A stretch of DNA of 33,388 nt, taken from NCBI GenBank assembly GCA_019310385.1, contig JAFDEK010000039.1, forward strand, positions 1-33,388. The letters run 5' to 3'. Positions 1-8,143 of this stretch are shown piece after piece. The notes under the pieces were generated by a model. The model made no database searches. It saw nothing but the letters and a program-made list of their open reading frames with translations, and was not told the DNA's origin. Numbering within the stretch: position 1 is the stretch's first letter; every line of letters starts with the position of its first letter. A program made the position numbers and the translations under genes. Origin of the DNA: Deltaproteobacteria bacterium. GTDB taxonomy: Bacteria > Myxococcota_A > UBA9160 > UBA4427.

Positions 1-2
1 CT

Positions 3-2159
3 CCGGCCAGCGCGGAGAACCACGACACCGCAGCCGAACCCGCAGACGCAGCCGAGGCTGCCAGTCCCGAAGCGACGCCCAGCACCACTCCCAGCGCCGT
101 TCCCAGCACCGTTCCCAGCGCCACTCCCAACACCACCCCGAGCGTATCCGCGCGACCCAGCGACGAAGTCATGGACGAGATCCGCATCGTCTATCCGCCG
201 CCGGCCGAACGCACGGCGACGATCCCCGCCGAGGCCTTCGAGTCGGGACGCGCGCGCAACGTGAGCGAAGGCCTCACCGAGATCCCCGGCCTCTCGGGGG
301 TGAAGCGCGGTGCCAACGGCGTAGAGCCGGTGGTGCGCGGCCTCGGCTGGGAGCGCGTGCCGATCCAGGTGCAGGGCCTGCCCGTCTCGGGCGCCGGCCC
401 CGGCCGTATGGACACGCCCGCCACCTTCTTCGGCCCTTCGGCAATCCAGAAGGTCGAGGTCGTGAAGGGCCTGCCCTCGGTGGTCATCGGCCCGGGCGGC
501 ACCGGCGGCCACGTGAACATCTCCACCGACTTCGAGCGGCCGGCGGATAGCGGCATCGAGGTGGGCGGACGCGTGCTCACCACCTATCAGGGCGACCGCC
601 ACGCCTTCTCGGGCCTCGCTCTCGGCCAGGGCGGCAGCGACCGCTTCGACCTTCACATGGGCGTCGAAGGCAGCACCGGCGGCGCCTATCACTCCGCGAA
701 CGGAACCCGGGTCCCCAACGAGAACAACGCCGTCGGGGGCAACGTCAGCATGGGCTTCCGCCCCGCCGAGGGGCACCGGATCTTCGGCGGCTTCGTGGGT
801 ACCAGCTACTGGGACACGGACTTCCCCTCCCAGCCCATGGATGCCGCCGAGGGCGACAGCTATCTCGGCAACCTGGGCTGGCGCCTGGACCGGGAGGAGG
901 GGACCCTCGAGCAGCTCATCGTGCGCGGCGGCTACAACGCGGCCTACCACCAGATGAGCAATGCCAGACGCCCCGCCTCGCTGACCATGTTGGCCGTCAC
1001 CAACGGAGACGCCGACACGGGCTACGGCGCTGTCGAGAGCCACTGGCGACTGCCGGCCGACATCGGCCTGGCGGCTGGCGTCGACTTCAACCATCTGCAG
1101 CGAAACGCCATCCGCGATCGCACCATGGTGATGAACGGAATGCAGCTGCGCGATTTCTTGTGGCCCGACATCTACCAATGGACCGCGGGCTTCTACGGAG
1201 AGATCGACTTCGACATCACCCCCGAGCTGACGCTGCGGGCCGGCGGACGCCTCGACGTGGTACGCGCCGACGCCCGGGCCGCCGACGCGCCGAGCGCCGA
1301 CCCGGGCCTCAGCGTGCGCGAGGCCTACGTCGTCTACTATGGCCCCGACGCCGCGAAGACCGATCGCACGAATACGCTCGGCTCGGGCAACCTGCTTCTC
1401 GAGTGGCAGCCCCGAGGCGATCTCACCACCCACGCCGGCGCCGGTGTGATCAGCAGAGCGCCGAGCAGCACCGAGCGCTACTTCGCCTTCGCGCCGGCCC
1501 GAGGCGGGTACACGATCGGAGACCCCTCCCTGGATCCCGAGATGCGGGTCGAGTCCGAGGCGGGCATCGGCTGGAAGAGCGAATACGTCGACACCTCGCT
1601 GCTGGGCTTCTACAGCTGGTTCCCCGACTACATCCTGCCGACCCAGGTCGGCACCTTCGATGACGACCTTCCCGTTCGCGGCTACGAGAACATCGAGGCC
1701 CAGACCTGGGGGATCGAGGCCAGTATCAAGGCCCGCTGGGGCAAGCACCTGCGGCTCCCGCTCAGCTTCTCCTACGTGGAGGGACGCAATCTCAGCGGCG
1801 GTGGCCACCTGCCCCAGATGCCTCCCTTCGCGATCCGCGCCGCCCTGCGCTGGGAGGACTACAGCTCGCGGGCTCCCTGGTGGGTGCAGTTCGGGGGACA
1901 GTTCGTGCGGAAGCAGGACCTCATCGATCCCGACTTCCCGGAGAACGAGACCCCCGGATGGGAGAATCTCCACGTCCGCGGCTCCGTCGAGGTGTTCCCG
2001 GGACTCATAGTCGAGGCTGGCGTCGAAAACCTCCTCGACCAGGAATACTCGCGCCACCTCACGATTCCCGCCGCGCAGGCGACGGGCGACCTCAGCCCCG
2101 GGCAGGAGATCCCCGAGCCCGGGCGCTACGGGTACGTGAGCCTGAACTGGATCTTCTGA
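3..2159 (+). CDS. TonB-dependent outer-membrane receptor, OprC/NosA-like (5' partial)
   Basis: The frame is open from the first bases of the window, so the start lies upstream; the ATG at 171 is internal. The visible protein begins with a Pro/Ser/Thr-rich linker (about bases 3-165), then a possible TonB-box region (DEIRIV at 174-191), a plug domain (to about 690) and a beta-barrel ending in the aromatic C-terminus NWIF expected of an outer-membrane protein. The plug carries PGRMD (399-413) and VVKGLPSVVIGPGGTGG, and the end carries ENLLDQEYSRHL and EPGR. From memory these match the OprC/NosA copper-receptor subfamily. It should bind a ligand outside and import it with TonB energy. The cysteine of the OprC CxxxM copper site is Gly here (396-398), so the ligand is uncertain. 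A cytochrome c gene follows 109 bases downstream. Confidence 0.85.
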   Translation, partial: PASAENHDTAAEPADAAEAASPEATPSTTPSAVPSTVPSATPNTTPSVSARPSDEVMDEIRIVYPPPAERTATIPAEAFESGRARNVSEGLTEIPGLSGVKRGANGVEPVVRGLGWERVPIQVQGLPVSGAGPGRMDTPATFFGPSAIQKVEVVKGLPSVVIGPGGTGGHVNISTDFERPADSGIEVGGRVLTTYQGDRHAFSGLALGQGGSDRFDLHMGVEGSTGGAYHSANGTRVPNENNAVGGNVSMGFRPAEGHRIFGGFVGTSYWDTDFPSQPMDAAEGDSYLGNLGWRLDREEGTLEQLIVRGGYNAAYHQMSNARRPASLTMLAVTNGDADTGYGAVESHWRLPADIGLAAGVDFNHLQRNAIRDRTMVMNGMQLRDFLWPDIYQWTAGFYGEIDFDITPELTLRAGGRLDVVRADARAADAPSADPGLSVREAYVVYYGPDAAKTDRTNTLGSGNLLLEWQPRGDLTTHAGAGVISRAPSSTERYFAFAPARGGYTIGDPSLDPEMRVESEAGIGWKSEYVDTSLLGFYSWFPDYILPTQVGTFDDDLPVRGYENIEAQTWGIEASIKARWGKHLRLPLSFSYVEGRNLSGGGHLPQMPPFAIRAALRWEDYSSRAPWWVQFGGQFVRKQDLIDPDFPENETPGWENLHVRGSVEVFPGLIVEAGVENLLDQEYSRHLTIPAAQATGDLSPGQEIPEPGRYGYVSLNWIF
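78..137 (+). repeat. Five 12-bp tandem repeats in the TonB receptor linker
   Basis: Five consecutive 12-base units of the form cccagcRccRYt (the last slightly diverged) encode P-S-(T/A)-(T/V) repeats. The unit is a multiple of three, so copy-number change would lengthen or shorten the linker before the plug without breaking the frame. Confidence 0.85.
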
Positions 2160-2268
2160 GGCGCCGCCGGCGTGCGAGGGCGGGGCGAACGCGGTATCCC
2201 ATCCGCCCTACCCCCGCGCGGGCGCAGCACCACGAAAGACTACGAAGAACCGCGAAGGAGAAGACACC

Positions 2269-2682
2269 ATGAAGAGAAGCCGCCTCGGCGCAACCCTCGG
2301 CGCGGTCGTCGCGGGAGCCCTCGCCTGCAGTGAGGCCCAGGAGCCCCCTACACCGGTGGCATCGACGCCGCCCGCTCCGTCGCAGCCCTCGAAGCCAACG
2401 CAGCCCGCGGAGCAGGCGACGCCGCCGAGCAACGAAGAGCTCGCAGCACGGGGACGCGCCGTTTACATGGGGAACTGCATCGCCTGCCACAATCCCGACC
2501 CCAAGCAGGTCGGCGCCCTCGGCCCCGAGCTCGCCGGATCCTCCAGCGAGCTGCTCGAAGCGCGCGTGCTCCACGCTCGCTATCCCGAGGGATACACGCC
2601 AAAGCGTGATACCACCCAGATGGTCGCCCTGCCCCATCTCGAGAACGACATCGACGCGCTGGCGGTCTTCCTCGCCCAATGA
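2269..2682 (+). CDS. Small monoheme cytochrome c, probable lipoprotein
   Basis: The 137-residue protein opens with a basic n-region and a hydrophobic stretch ending in ALAC (residues 17-20). This is a weak lipobox, so it is probably a membrane-anchored periplasmic lipoprotein. A Pro/Ala/Thr linker (about 25-53) leads to one class I cytochrome c domain with heme motif CIACH at 70-74 and a likely axial Met118 in TTQMVALPHL. It should carry electrons at the periplasmic face. The start has AAGGAG eight bases upstream. It is convergent with the PuuD-like gene, whose family often carries a fused C-terminal cytochrome c, so it could be that protein's redox partner; that link is inference. Otherwise it could serve any respiratory chain. 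Confidence 0.88.
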   Translation: MKRSRLGATLGAVVAGALACSEAQEPPTPVASTPPAPSQPSKPTQPAEQATPPSNEELAARGRAVYMGNCIACHNPDPKQVGALGPELAGSSSELLEARVLHARYPEGYTPKRDTTQMVALPHLENDIDALAVFLAQ

Positions 2683-2726
2683 CGCGCTGAGAAAGCTCGA
2701 TCGTCCGGGAAGATCGTCCGGAAAGA

Positions 2727-2765
2727 AGAAGGGGGCGGAGAGCCTCGAGCTCCCCGCCCCCTTCT
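2727..2765. terminator. Bidirectional hairpin between convergent genes
   Basis: The arms 2727-2738 (AGAAGGGGGCGG) and 2754-2765 (CCGCCCCCTTCT) are perfectly complementary over 12 bp, with a 15-base loop that can extend the stem. It lies between the stops of the cytochrome c (+) and PuuD-like (-) genes. On the minus strand it is followed by a short T-rich tract (TCTTTC), on the plus strand by a weak one (GTGTCTTG). It fits a shared terminator. Confidence 0.7.
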
Positions 2766-2822
2766 GTGTCTTGCTCACGGCCCGGTTCAGCCGCGCAAGC
2801 GCCATCCGCGCTGCGGCACGCG

Positions 2823-3527
2823 CTAGTTGACGATGGCGCCGACCAGGTAGAGCACCACGGTCAGGGCCAGGCCCGCGTGGATGGTGCCCGACACGCTGGT
2901 GAGCGGCTTCTGGGTCGGAGCCCCGGGGCCGATCAGCGCCTGGGCCTCACCGAAGAGGATGATCGCGCCGGCAATGACCCAGTAGAGGGCATCGTTGCTG
3001 CCGTTGTTGAAGGTCGGCAGGTGGCTCGCCGAGCCCATGAAGAAGAGCATGGGGATCGAGAAGAGGGTGTTGGTCCGAGAGGCCATTCCCGCCCGGCCGC
3101 CCGCCGCCGCCGCCGCAGGGTTGGCCTCACCGCCGGCCGCCACGGTCTCCGCGTTGGCGATGACGACCTTCTGGGCCGGCCAGATGACGAACCACACGTT
3201 GGCCCACATGAAGGTGCCCATGAGGGCGCCGGTCAGGATCCGGGTCATGTAGCCGTCGCCCAGGCCAACGCCACCGTGGAGCTTCATCAGCAGGATCAGA
3301 ACACCCGAGATGAAGGTGAACATGGCGCCCCAGCGGAACCACCAGAGCGCATTGGGGACCAGGCCGCGGGTCATGGCGCCCTTCGCCTGGCCGCCGAGCT
3401 CGCTGCCGAAGAAGGGCGTCTGAACGAAGTTGAAGTACCAGAGAATGCCGATCCAGCAGACTCCGGCGAGGAAATGCATGTACCGGAAAAGGAACTCCCA
3501 GCCCGCCATCGACGTAATAATCTCCAT
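2823..3527 (-). CDS. PuuD-type urate hydroxylase membrane domain (stand-alone)
   Basis: The 234-residue hydrophobic protein has about seven membrane segments and opens with RYMHFLAGVCWIGILWYFNF, which I recognise as the N-terminal domain of the PuuD family (urate oxidase N-terminal, PF06181). His18 is a candidate heme or metal ligand. PuuD proper is about 400 residues with a C-terminal cytochrome c domain that oxidises urate and passes electrons to the chain; this protein stops after the membrane domain. A Gly/Ala-rich loop lies at about 130-148. The ATG has GGAGGAG upstream. Many stand-alone members have no shown activity, and no other purine genes are nearby, so urate oxidation is not established. 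Confidence 0.8.
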   Translation of the reverse strand: MEIITSMAGWEFLFRYMHFLAGVCWIGILWYFNFVQTPFFGSELGGQAKGAMTRGLVPNALWWFRWGAMFTFISGVLILLMKLHGGVGLGDGYMTRILTGALMGTFMWANVWFVIWPAQKVVIANAETVAAGGEANPAAAAAGGRAGMASRTNTLFSIPMLFFMGSASHLPTFNNGSNDALYWVIAGAIILFGEAQALIGPGAPTQKPLTSVSGTIHAGLALTVVLYLVGAIVN

Positions 3528-3835
3528 TGCTCTCCTCCAACCTCCTCGTGGCCTGGGTCAGGCCTTCGTCACGCCACCGATTCCGCCCCGAGTCTCTACC
3601 GGGGCAGGTTCTTGATCAATGGCGCGGCCATTATACCCACACTGTGCGACCTCGCGAGCAAGCCTGGCCCGCCGATTGGGGGCGCCCCTGCCTACCTATT
3701 TCGACTCGGACAGATCTGGCGCCGGCGTCTGCTGGAGCGAGGCAGCCGGTCTGCTCGAGGAGGCCCACCGCCTATCTACCAAGCGCGAGCTTCGCGGTTC
3801 ACTAGACTGCGGGACGAGGGAGGGAGCAAGACTCC
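3528..3835. other. Intergenic region between PuuD-like and thioesterase genes
   Basis: This 308-base stretch separates divergent genes and must hold both promoters. A perfect TATAAT on the minus strand (3635-3630) is the only clear element. The region next to 3836 holds a GGGAGGGAG ribosome-binding site for the thioesterase. I see no convincing gene or RNA fold here. Confidence 0.6.
3630..3635 (-). promoter_or_regulatory. Candidate -10 box for the PuuD-like gene
   Basis: The minus strand reads TATAAT, a perfect sigma-70 -10 hexamer in otherwise G+C-rich DNA, about 100 bases before the PuuD-like ATG. No good -35 is seen at 16-18 bases upstream (CTCGCG at 17), so an activator or another sigma factor may be needed. 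Confidence 0.4.
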
Positions 3836-4690
3836 ATGAGCCGGACCGGAGAGGGCGCCATCGAGCTGCCCCAGGACTATCCGCCCCCGCGTCACATGCT
3901 GCGCGACCTGGGAATCCGTATCGAGCGTGCGGGGGACGCGATCTGCGCCAGTCTGGACGTGGTGCCCGAGCTCTGCGGCCGGAGCGGCGCCCTGCGCGCC
4001 GGGGTTCTCGCGACCCTCGCCGACGTGTGCGCTGGCGAGTGCGCGGCGCGGGCCGGGCGACCGAGCTGGGTCGCGACCACGAGCCTCTCGCTGCAGCTCG
4101 GGCGACGCGTCGGCGAGGGCGTCGTCAACGCACGCCCCAGCGTACTGCGGCGCAGCCGCTCCAGGGTGGTGGTCGAGGTCGATCTCCAGAGCCTGGACGG
4201 CGCCCAGCCGCGCCCCCTCGGCCTCGCCACCGTCGCCTTCTCGCTGCTGCCGGCGCGCGGTCCCATCCAGACCGTCGACAATTGGGAGCGCGAAGCCCCC
4301 ACCAGCTTCGCCCTGCCCGACTCCGGGCTGACGGCCCCTTTCGCGGAGAGCATCGGCGCCCGGGTGCTCGACGCCGCGCGCGGGGAGGTGGAGCTCACGA
4401 TCTCTGCCTACAATGGCAACTCCCTCGGCGCAGCCCAGGGCGGAGCCCTTGCCACGCTGGTCGATCTCGCCAGCGAGAGCGCTGTGAACAGCGCGGCCGG
4501 AGAGGAGTGGATCACGACGGACTTCACCGTGCACTTCCTCAGCCTGGGCCGGCAGGGACCCCTGCGCACGAGCGCACGTCTGCTGCGACAGGACGACTCC
4601 GGTGCACGTCTGCGGGTCGAGATCCGCGATGCCGGAGCCGGCGACCGGCTCATAACCGTGGCGACGAGCGCGGCAGGCCCCCTGGCATGA
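3836..4690 (+). CDS. Double-hotdog acyl-CoA thioesterase-like protein
   Basis: The 284-residue protein contains two hotdog domains in tandem, at about residues 20-140 and 160-280. Each carries a PaaI/4HBT-type helix motif: GALRAGVLATLADV (51-64) and QGGALATLVD (201-210), with Asp63 and Asp210 at the usual acidic position. Such proteins hydrolyse acyl-CoA thioesters in the cytoplasm; the substrate cannot be told. The second repeat keeps the GG before the helix while the first is degenerate, so one active site may dominate. GGGAGGGAG precedes the ATG. A short-chain dehydrogenase follows 46 bases downstream on the same strand, suggesting an operon acting on related acyl or alcohol substrates. 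Confidence 0.82.
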   Translation: MSRTGEGAIELPQDYPPPRHMLRDLGIRIERAGDAICASLDVVPELCGRSGALRAGVLATLADVCAGECAARAGRPSWVATTSLSLQLGRRVGEGVVNARPSVLRRSRSRVVVEVDLQSLDGAQPRPLGLATVAFSLLPARGPIQTVDNWEREAPTSFALPDSGLTAPFAESIGARVLDAARGEVELTISAYNGNSLGAAQGGALATLVDLASESAVNSAAGEEWITTDFTVHFLSLGRQGPLRTSARLLRQDDSGARLRVEIRDAGAGDRLITVATSAAGPLA

Positions 4691-4736
4691 ACGTTCTTCC
4701 CGGAGCCCGCCCTTTCCCAAGCCCTGGAGTCCGGCC

Positions 4737-5753
4737 ATGCGCGTGATGGTGACCGGCGGGACCGGCTTCGCAGGCTCCCACGCAACGGCGGCTCTGGTGC
4801 GCGCTGGCCACGACGTGCGCCTGCTGGTGCGCAACGAGGAGAAGCTGCGCCGCACCTTCGAGCCCCACGAGTTCGAGGTCAAGGACTTCGTCCTCGGCGA
4901 CATGACCGAGCAGGCCAGCGTCGAAGAGGCCATGGAGGGCTGCGAGGCCGTGCTTCACACGGCCGCTCTCGTGAGCATGGGCTCGGAGCGCGCCGACGAG
5001 GTGACTCGCTCGAACCTACGCGGCACCGAGCTCGTCATCGGCGGAGCCGCGGAGCGCGGCATCGAGCGCATCCTCTACCTCTCGAGCCTCGGCGCACTCT
5101 TCCATCCCCGCGCCACCGACATCAGGGCCAACTCGGACGTCGTAGAGAGCCGCAACCCCTACACCCGTTCGAAGGCCAATGCCGAGCTCTACGTGCGCCG
5201 CCTGCAGCGCGACGGAGCTCCGATCACCACCGTCTTCCCGAGCGCCATCCTGGGACCCGACGATCCGGCGCTCAGCGAGGCCATGAAGGGCATCGGCACC
5301 TTCGTCAACACCTGCATCCTGCGCAGCGCCGGCGGCTACCTCAGCGTCGACGTGCGCGACCTCGCCGGCGTACAGCTGCGCCTGCTGGAAGAGGGCCGCA
5401 GGGGCGGCTTCATCGCCGCGGGCCACTTCCTCGCGTGGCCACAGCTGGGCGACCTCCTCGACTCCATTACGGGCCATCGCGTTCGCCGGCTTCCCGGGCC
5501 GGGCTGGCTCATGCGCGCCGCCGGTCGTGTGGGCGACCTCGCGAAGCGCGTGGTCACCTTCGAGCTCCCCCTCACCTACGAGGGCATGTGCTTCGCGACC
5601 CAGATGCCACCCATCCAGGACTCACCCGAGCTGGCGGAGCTGGGAATACGCTTTCGGGATCCGCTGGAGACCTACACCGATGCGCTGCGCTGGCTGGTGA
5701 GCGCGGGGCATCTGACGGCGGGGTGTGCGCCGAAGCTCACGGCCGCGGGGTGA
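4737..5753 (+). CDS. NAD(P)-dependent extended SDR (epimerase/dehydratase family)
   Basis: The 338-residue protein starts directly with a Rossmann fold, TGGTGFAG at residues 6-13, and carries the extended-SDR catalytic Ser (SS at 116-117) and YxxxK (Y142, K146 in YTRSK). The family oxidises, reduces or epimerises hydroxyl groups; dihydroflavonol reductase-like and 3-beta-hydroxysteroid dehydrogenase-like members look similar, and I cannot separate them. No signal peptide or membrane segment is evident. It sits just behind the double-hotdog thioesterase and is likely co-transcribed. Its stop is only seven bases from the stop of the convergent split-barrel gene. Confidence 0.88.
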   Translation: MRVMVTGGTGFAGSHATAALVRAGHDVRLLVRNEEKLRRTFEPHEFEVKDFVLGDMTEQASVEEAMEGCEAVLHTAALVSMGSERADEVTRSNLRGTELVIGGAAERGIERILYLSSLGALFHPRATDIRANSDVVESRNPYTRSKANAELYVRRLQRDGAPITTVFPSAILGPDDPALSEAMKGIGTFVNTCILRSAGGYLSVDVRDLAGVQLRLLEEGRRGGFIAAGHFLAWPQLGDLLDSITGHRVRRLPGPGWLMRAAGRVGDLAKRVVTFELPLTYEGMCFATQMPPIQDSPELAELGIRFRDPLETYTDALRWLVSAGHLTAGCAPKLTAAG

Positions 5754-5760
5754 GCTGCAC

Positions 5761-6417
5761 CTAGCCCGCGATCGGGGAGTAGCGGATCAGCACGCGGGTT
5801 CCGTCGGCGTGGCCCTTCTCGAAGCGGGGCTCCCACTTGCCCCACTCGTCGGGGTAGCGTCCCGCGAAGGCCTTCATGAGGCGCCGAAAGGCCGCGGGGT
5901 CCTTGTCGATGCTGGCCCTGGTGACGAAGGTCGGGCCCGCGCGATAGCGATCGCCGACCTTCTTGCCCCGCCCGAAGTCCCCCACCCAGATGCGCGCACG
6001 GTCGCGGCCCGAGCGCACGGCCTCCGCCTTCCAGCGTTCGGCCCCCGTCACGATCACCACGTCTTTCCCGTCCACGAAATACCAGACCTCGCCGTGGCAG
6101 CGGCTCTCCTTGCCGTCAGGGTGCAGGGGCGAGACGTAGACGAGGGGACTTCCCGAGAGTGCCGCCCGAGTGACTTCGGGAAGCTCGAAGGCGGCTTCCG
6201 CAGCCATGATTCGCGCGGGGAAGGCCAGAGCCCCGAAGCCGGCGGCGGCGCCCAGGAGCAGCTCGCGACGCGATACGAGGTGGGCGAAGGAGCGATCCGC
6301 CGCTGTCTTTCGATCACGGCCAGCGGCGTCGCCGACGCTGCTGGCAGGGTCGGTGGCGTTGATAGGGTCGGTGGCGCTGATAGGGTCGGTGGCGTTGCGG
6401 TCCTTGCGATTCGCCAT
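5761..6417 (-). CDS. Tat-exported split beta-barrel (PPOX-like) protein
   Basis: The start is the ATG at 6417, with GGAGG about seven bases upstream; a longer in-frame extension lacks a ribosome-binding site and overlaps the VOC gene. The 218-residue protein has a long polar n-region with three six-residue repeats, then a twin-arginine signal, SRRELLLGAAAG (residues 49-60), so it should be folded before export to the periplasm. The mature part (EVWYFVDGKDVVIVTGAERW) resembles the pyridoxamine-phosphate-oxidase-like split barrel that binds FMN, F420 or heme; the cofactor is not evident. The upstream VOC gene ends 32 bases away, so the two are probably one operon. Placement in the split-barrel fold is by resemblance only. 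Confidence 0.7.
   Translation of the reverse strand: MANRKDRNATDPISATDPINATDPASSVGDAAGRDRKTAADRSFAHLVSRRELLLGAAAGFGALAFPARIMAAEAAFELPEVTRAALSGSPLVYVSPLHPDGKESRCHGEVWYFVDGKDVVIVTGAERWKAEAVRSGRDRARIWVGDFGRGKKVGDRYRAGPTFVTRASIDKDPAAFRRLMKAFAGRYPDEWGKWEPRFEKGHADGTRVLIRYSPIAG
6343..6396 (-). repeat. Three 18-bp tandem repeats in the Tat protein n-region
   Basis: Three 18-base units encode (N/S)ATDPI-like hexapeptides at residues 8-25, ahead of the twin-arginine motif. Units differ by few bases and keep frame, which suggests recent slippage expansion. Confidence 0.85.
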
Positions 6418-6449
6418 GAGGGCACCTCCTCGAGTATCGGATTCGAAGT

Positions 6450-7355
6450 TCAGGATCCCGACGCGTCGGGCCCGATCAAGAGGGTCGCGACGCCGTGGGT
6501 GTGACTCTTGACCGTGCATACCCGGGTTCCGGGCTTTCGACCGGAGCGAACGCCGGACACTTCGACCCCAGCCGCCCCAGCGCGCCCATGCGCCGCGTCG
6601 GCATCGGGCACGTCATAGGCGATCCCCCAGAGCAGGTCGGCCTCGGCCGGCGGCTGGGCCGCGGCGTCCTCCTGCGCGAGGCGCGCGCCGAGTTCGAGGG
6701 TCGCGCCGCCGAGGCGGAAGAAGAGGAGGCGCATGCCCCGCTCCTCGAAGCGCTTGTCCAAAGCGAGTCGGATCCCGAGCTTCTCGCCGTAGAGCTCTCG
6801 CGCTCGCTCGGGCTGCTCGCTGATGATCACCACGTGATCGAGGGCGTTCACGGCGCCGGCCGGGTCGCCCTGGACGAGGGAGGGCGGCATCTCCTCCGGC
6901 GCCGAGAGGGCCTGACTCACCCGGAGCCGGATACCGCCCGTCTGCGCCTCGGGGAGCTGCAGATCCAGCGAGCGGCGAAAGGCGCCGGAGGGCAGATCGC
7001 GATCCAGCACGGCTGCCGGGGAGAGCGCCGCAGCTGGGGAAGAAGGAGAGAGGCCGCGCTGCTGCAACTCCTTGGCGGCCGACTCGACATCACCGGTCGC
7101 AAAGCAGATGGAAAAGAGACCCTCCCCTCGATCGCCGAGCTGAGCCTCGAGGGCCTCGGCCGCCACTCCCTCGCGCGCGGGAGCGAGCAGCTCGAGGGTG
7201 GTGTTCTCCAGGGGAAAGAGCGCGTTGAGAGTTCCGGCCGCGGGCTGCTCGCCGAGCCAGGCGGGGCTGCGGCCCAGCATTGCTGCGTAGTGCCGAGAAG
7301 CCCGGTCGAGCTCCTCGACCGCAATCACGATGCGATCGATCCCGGTGAGCACCAC
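6450..7355 (-). CDS. Two-domain VOC/glyoxalase-superfamily protein
   Basis: The 301-residue protein contains two VOC modules, one opening with GIDRIVIAVEELDRASRHY and the second with ALDHVVIISEQPERARELY near residue 170. These folds bind a divalent metal and act in glyoxalases, extradiol dioxygenases and resistance proteins; no specific substrate can be read from the sequence. The start is GTG (7355 or the adjacent GTG at 7352), with no strong Shine-Dalgarno. It is followed 32 bases later by the Tat-exported split-barrel gene. It is cytoplasmic, with no signal or membrane segment. Confidence 0.82.
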   Translation of the reverse strand: MVLTGIDRIVIAVEELDRASRHYAAMLGRSPAWLGEQPAAGTLNALFPLENTTLELLAPAREGVAAEALEAQLGDRGEGLFSICFATGDVESAAKELQQRGLSPSSPAAALSPAAVLDRDLPSGAFRRSLDLQLPEAQTGGIRLRVSQALSAPEEMPPSLVQGDPAGAVNALDHVVIISEQPERARELYGEKLGIRLALDKRFEERGMRLLFFRLGGATLELGARLAQEDAAAQPPAEADLLWGIAYDVPDADAAHGRAGAAGVEVSGVRSGRKPGTRVCTVKSHTHGVATLLIGPDASGS

Positions 7356-7404
7356 GCCAGCATATCACGTCCGCCGGGCGGCAATGCCCCTGCGCCGCGC
7401 AGCC

Positions 7405-7752
7405 TCAGTCTCCCCGCTTGCCGCTCTTGGCGTGATACTTGAGCACCTGCACGCGCTCGAGGGTCACGAGGCCGTCGAGCACCATTTCGTCGAGGTGGGG
7501 GAGGAACTCGTCGATCTTCTCCTTGCTGTCGATGATCTCTACCACCACCGGGAGATCCTCGGAAAGGGCGAGGACCTTTGCAGTGTGGATCCGGCTCGCC
7601 GCGCCGAAGCCCATGGAGCCCTTCAGCACCGTGGCACCGGCCAGGTGATCCTTGCGCGCTTGCTGGACGATGGCCTCGTAGAGGGGCTTTCCGTGCCAGC
7701 GGTCGCTCTCGCCCAGGTGGATCCGCAGGAGATAGGCGTCTTTGGGAATCAT
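7405..7752 (-). CDS. DUF190 family protein (CrcB partner)
   Basis: The 115-residue protein starting MIPKDAYLLRIHLGESDRW is a DUF190 member: a PII-like small ferredoxin-fold protein with EAIVQQARKDHLAGATVLKG and a C-terminal beta strand (LERVQVLKYH). These genes are regularly found beside crcB. A GTG at 7755 is an equally good start, with GGGAG nine bases upstream. The start lies 4-7 bases after the crcB stop, so translation is probably coupled. It is likely an accessory or regulatory subunit of fluoride export; its biochemical role is not established. Confidence 0.85.
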   Translation of the reverse strand: MIPKDAYLLRIHLGESDRWHGKPLYEAIVQQARKDHLAGATVLKGSMGFGAASRIHTAKVLALSEDLPVVVEIIDSKEKIDEFLPHLDEMVLDGLVTLERVQVLKYHAKSGKRGD

Positions 7753-7759
7753 CACGGTG

Positions 7760-8143
7760 TCACACTCCCTGCCACAGCAGCGCGAGGCGGTTTCCGACCC
7801 AGACCGCGCCAAGACCCAGGACGTTGCTCGCCAGCACGTTCGCGGAGGCCAGCCACCACTCGCGGTCGGAGACGAGGGCGAGCGTCTCGAAGCCGAAGGT
7901 CGAAAAAGTCGTGAAGCCGCCGAGAAAGCCCACCAGCAACGCGAAGCGGTACTCCTCGCGCACGATCACCGGACCCGCGAACAGGGTCCCGAGCAAGCCG
8001 ATGAGCAGGCAGCCGAGGACGTTCACCGTCAGGGTGCCGAAGGGGAAGACGCTCTGGCTGAGGCGCTGGCCCTGCACGGCGACGACGTAACGAAGCACCG
8101 CCCCGGCAGCGCCCCCGAATGCGATGAAGAGGAGCTTGGTCAT
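7760..8143 (-). CDS. crcB: CrcB/Fluc fluoride channel
   Basis: The 127-residue membrane protein has four predicted transmembrane helices and the family signature GGFTTFSTF in the third helix, with FGTLTVNVLGC in the second (the pore Asn). CrcB dimers form a dual-topology fluoride channel that relieves cytoplasmic fluoride toxicity. The ATG at 8143 follows GGAGACCTC; longer readings upstream are not credible. It is first in a two-gene unit with DUF190. I looked for the fluoride riboswitch in the 250 bases upstream and did not find its conserved GAUGG-type core. Confidence 0.92.
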   Translation of the reverse strand: MTKLLFIAFGGAAGAVLRYVVAVQGQRLSQSVFPFGTLTVNVLGCLLIGLLGTLFAGPVIVREEYRFALLVGFLGGFTTFSTFGFETLALVSDREWWLASANVLASNVLGLGAVWVGNRLALLWQGV

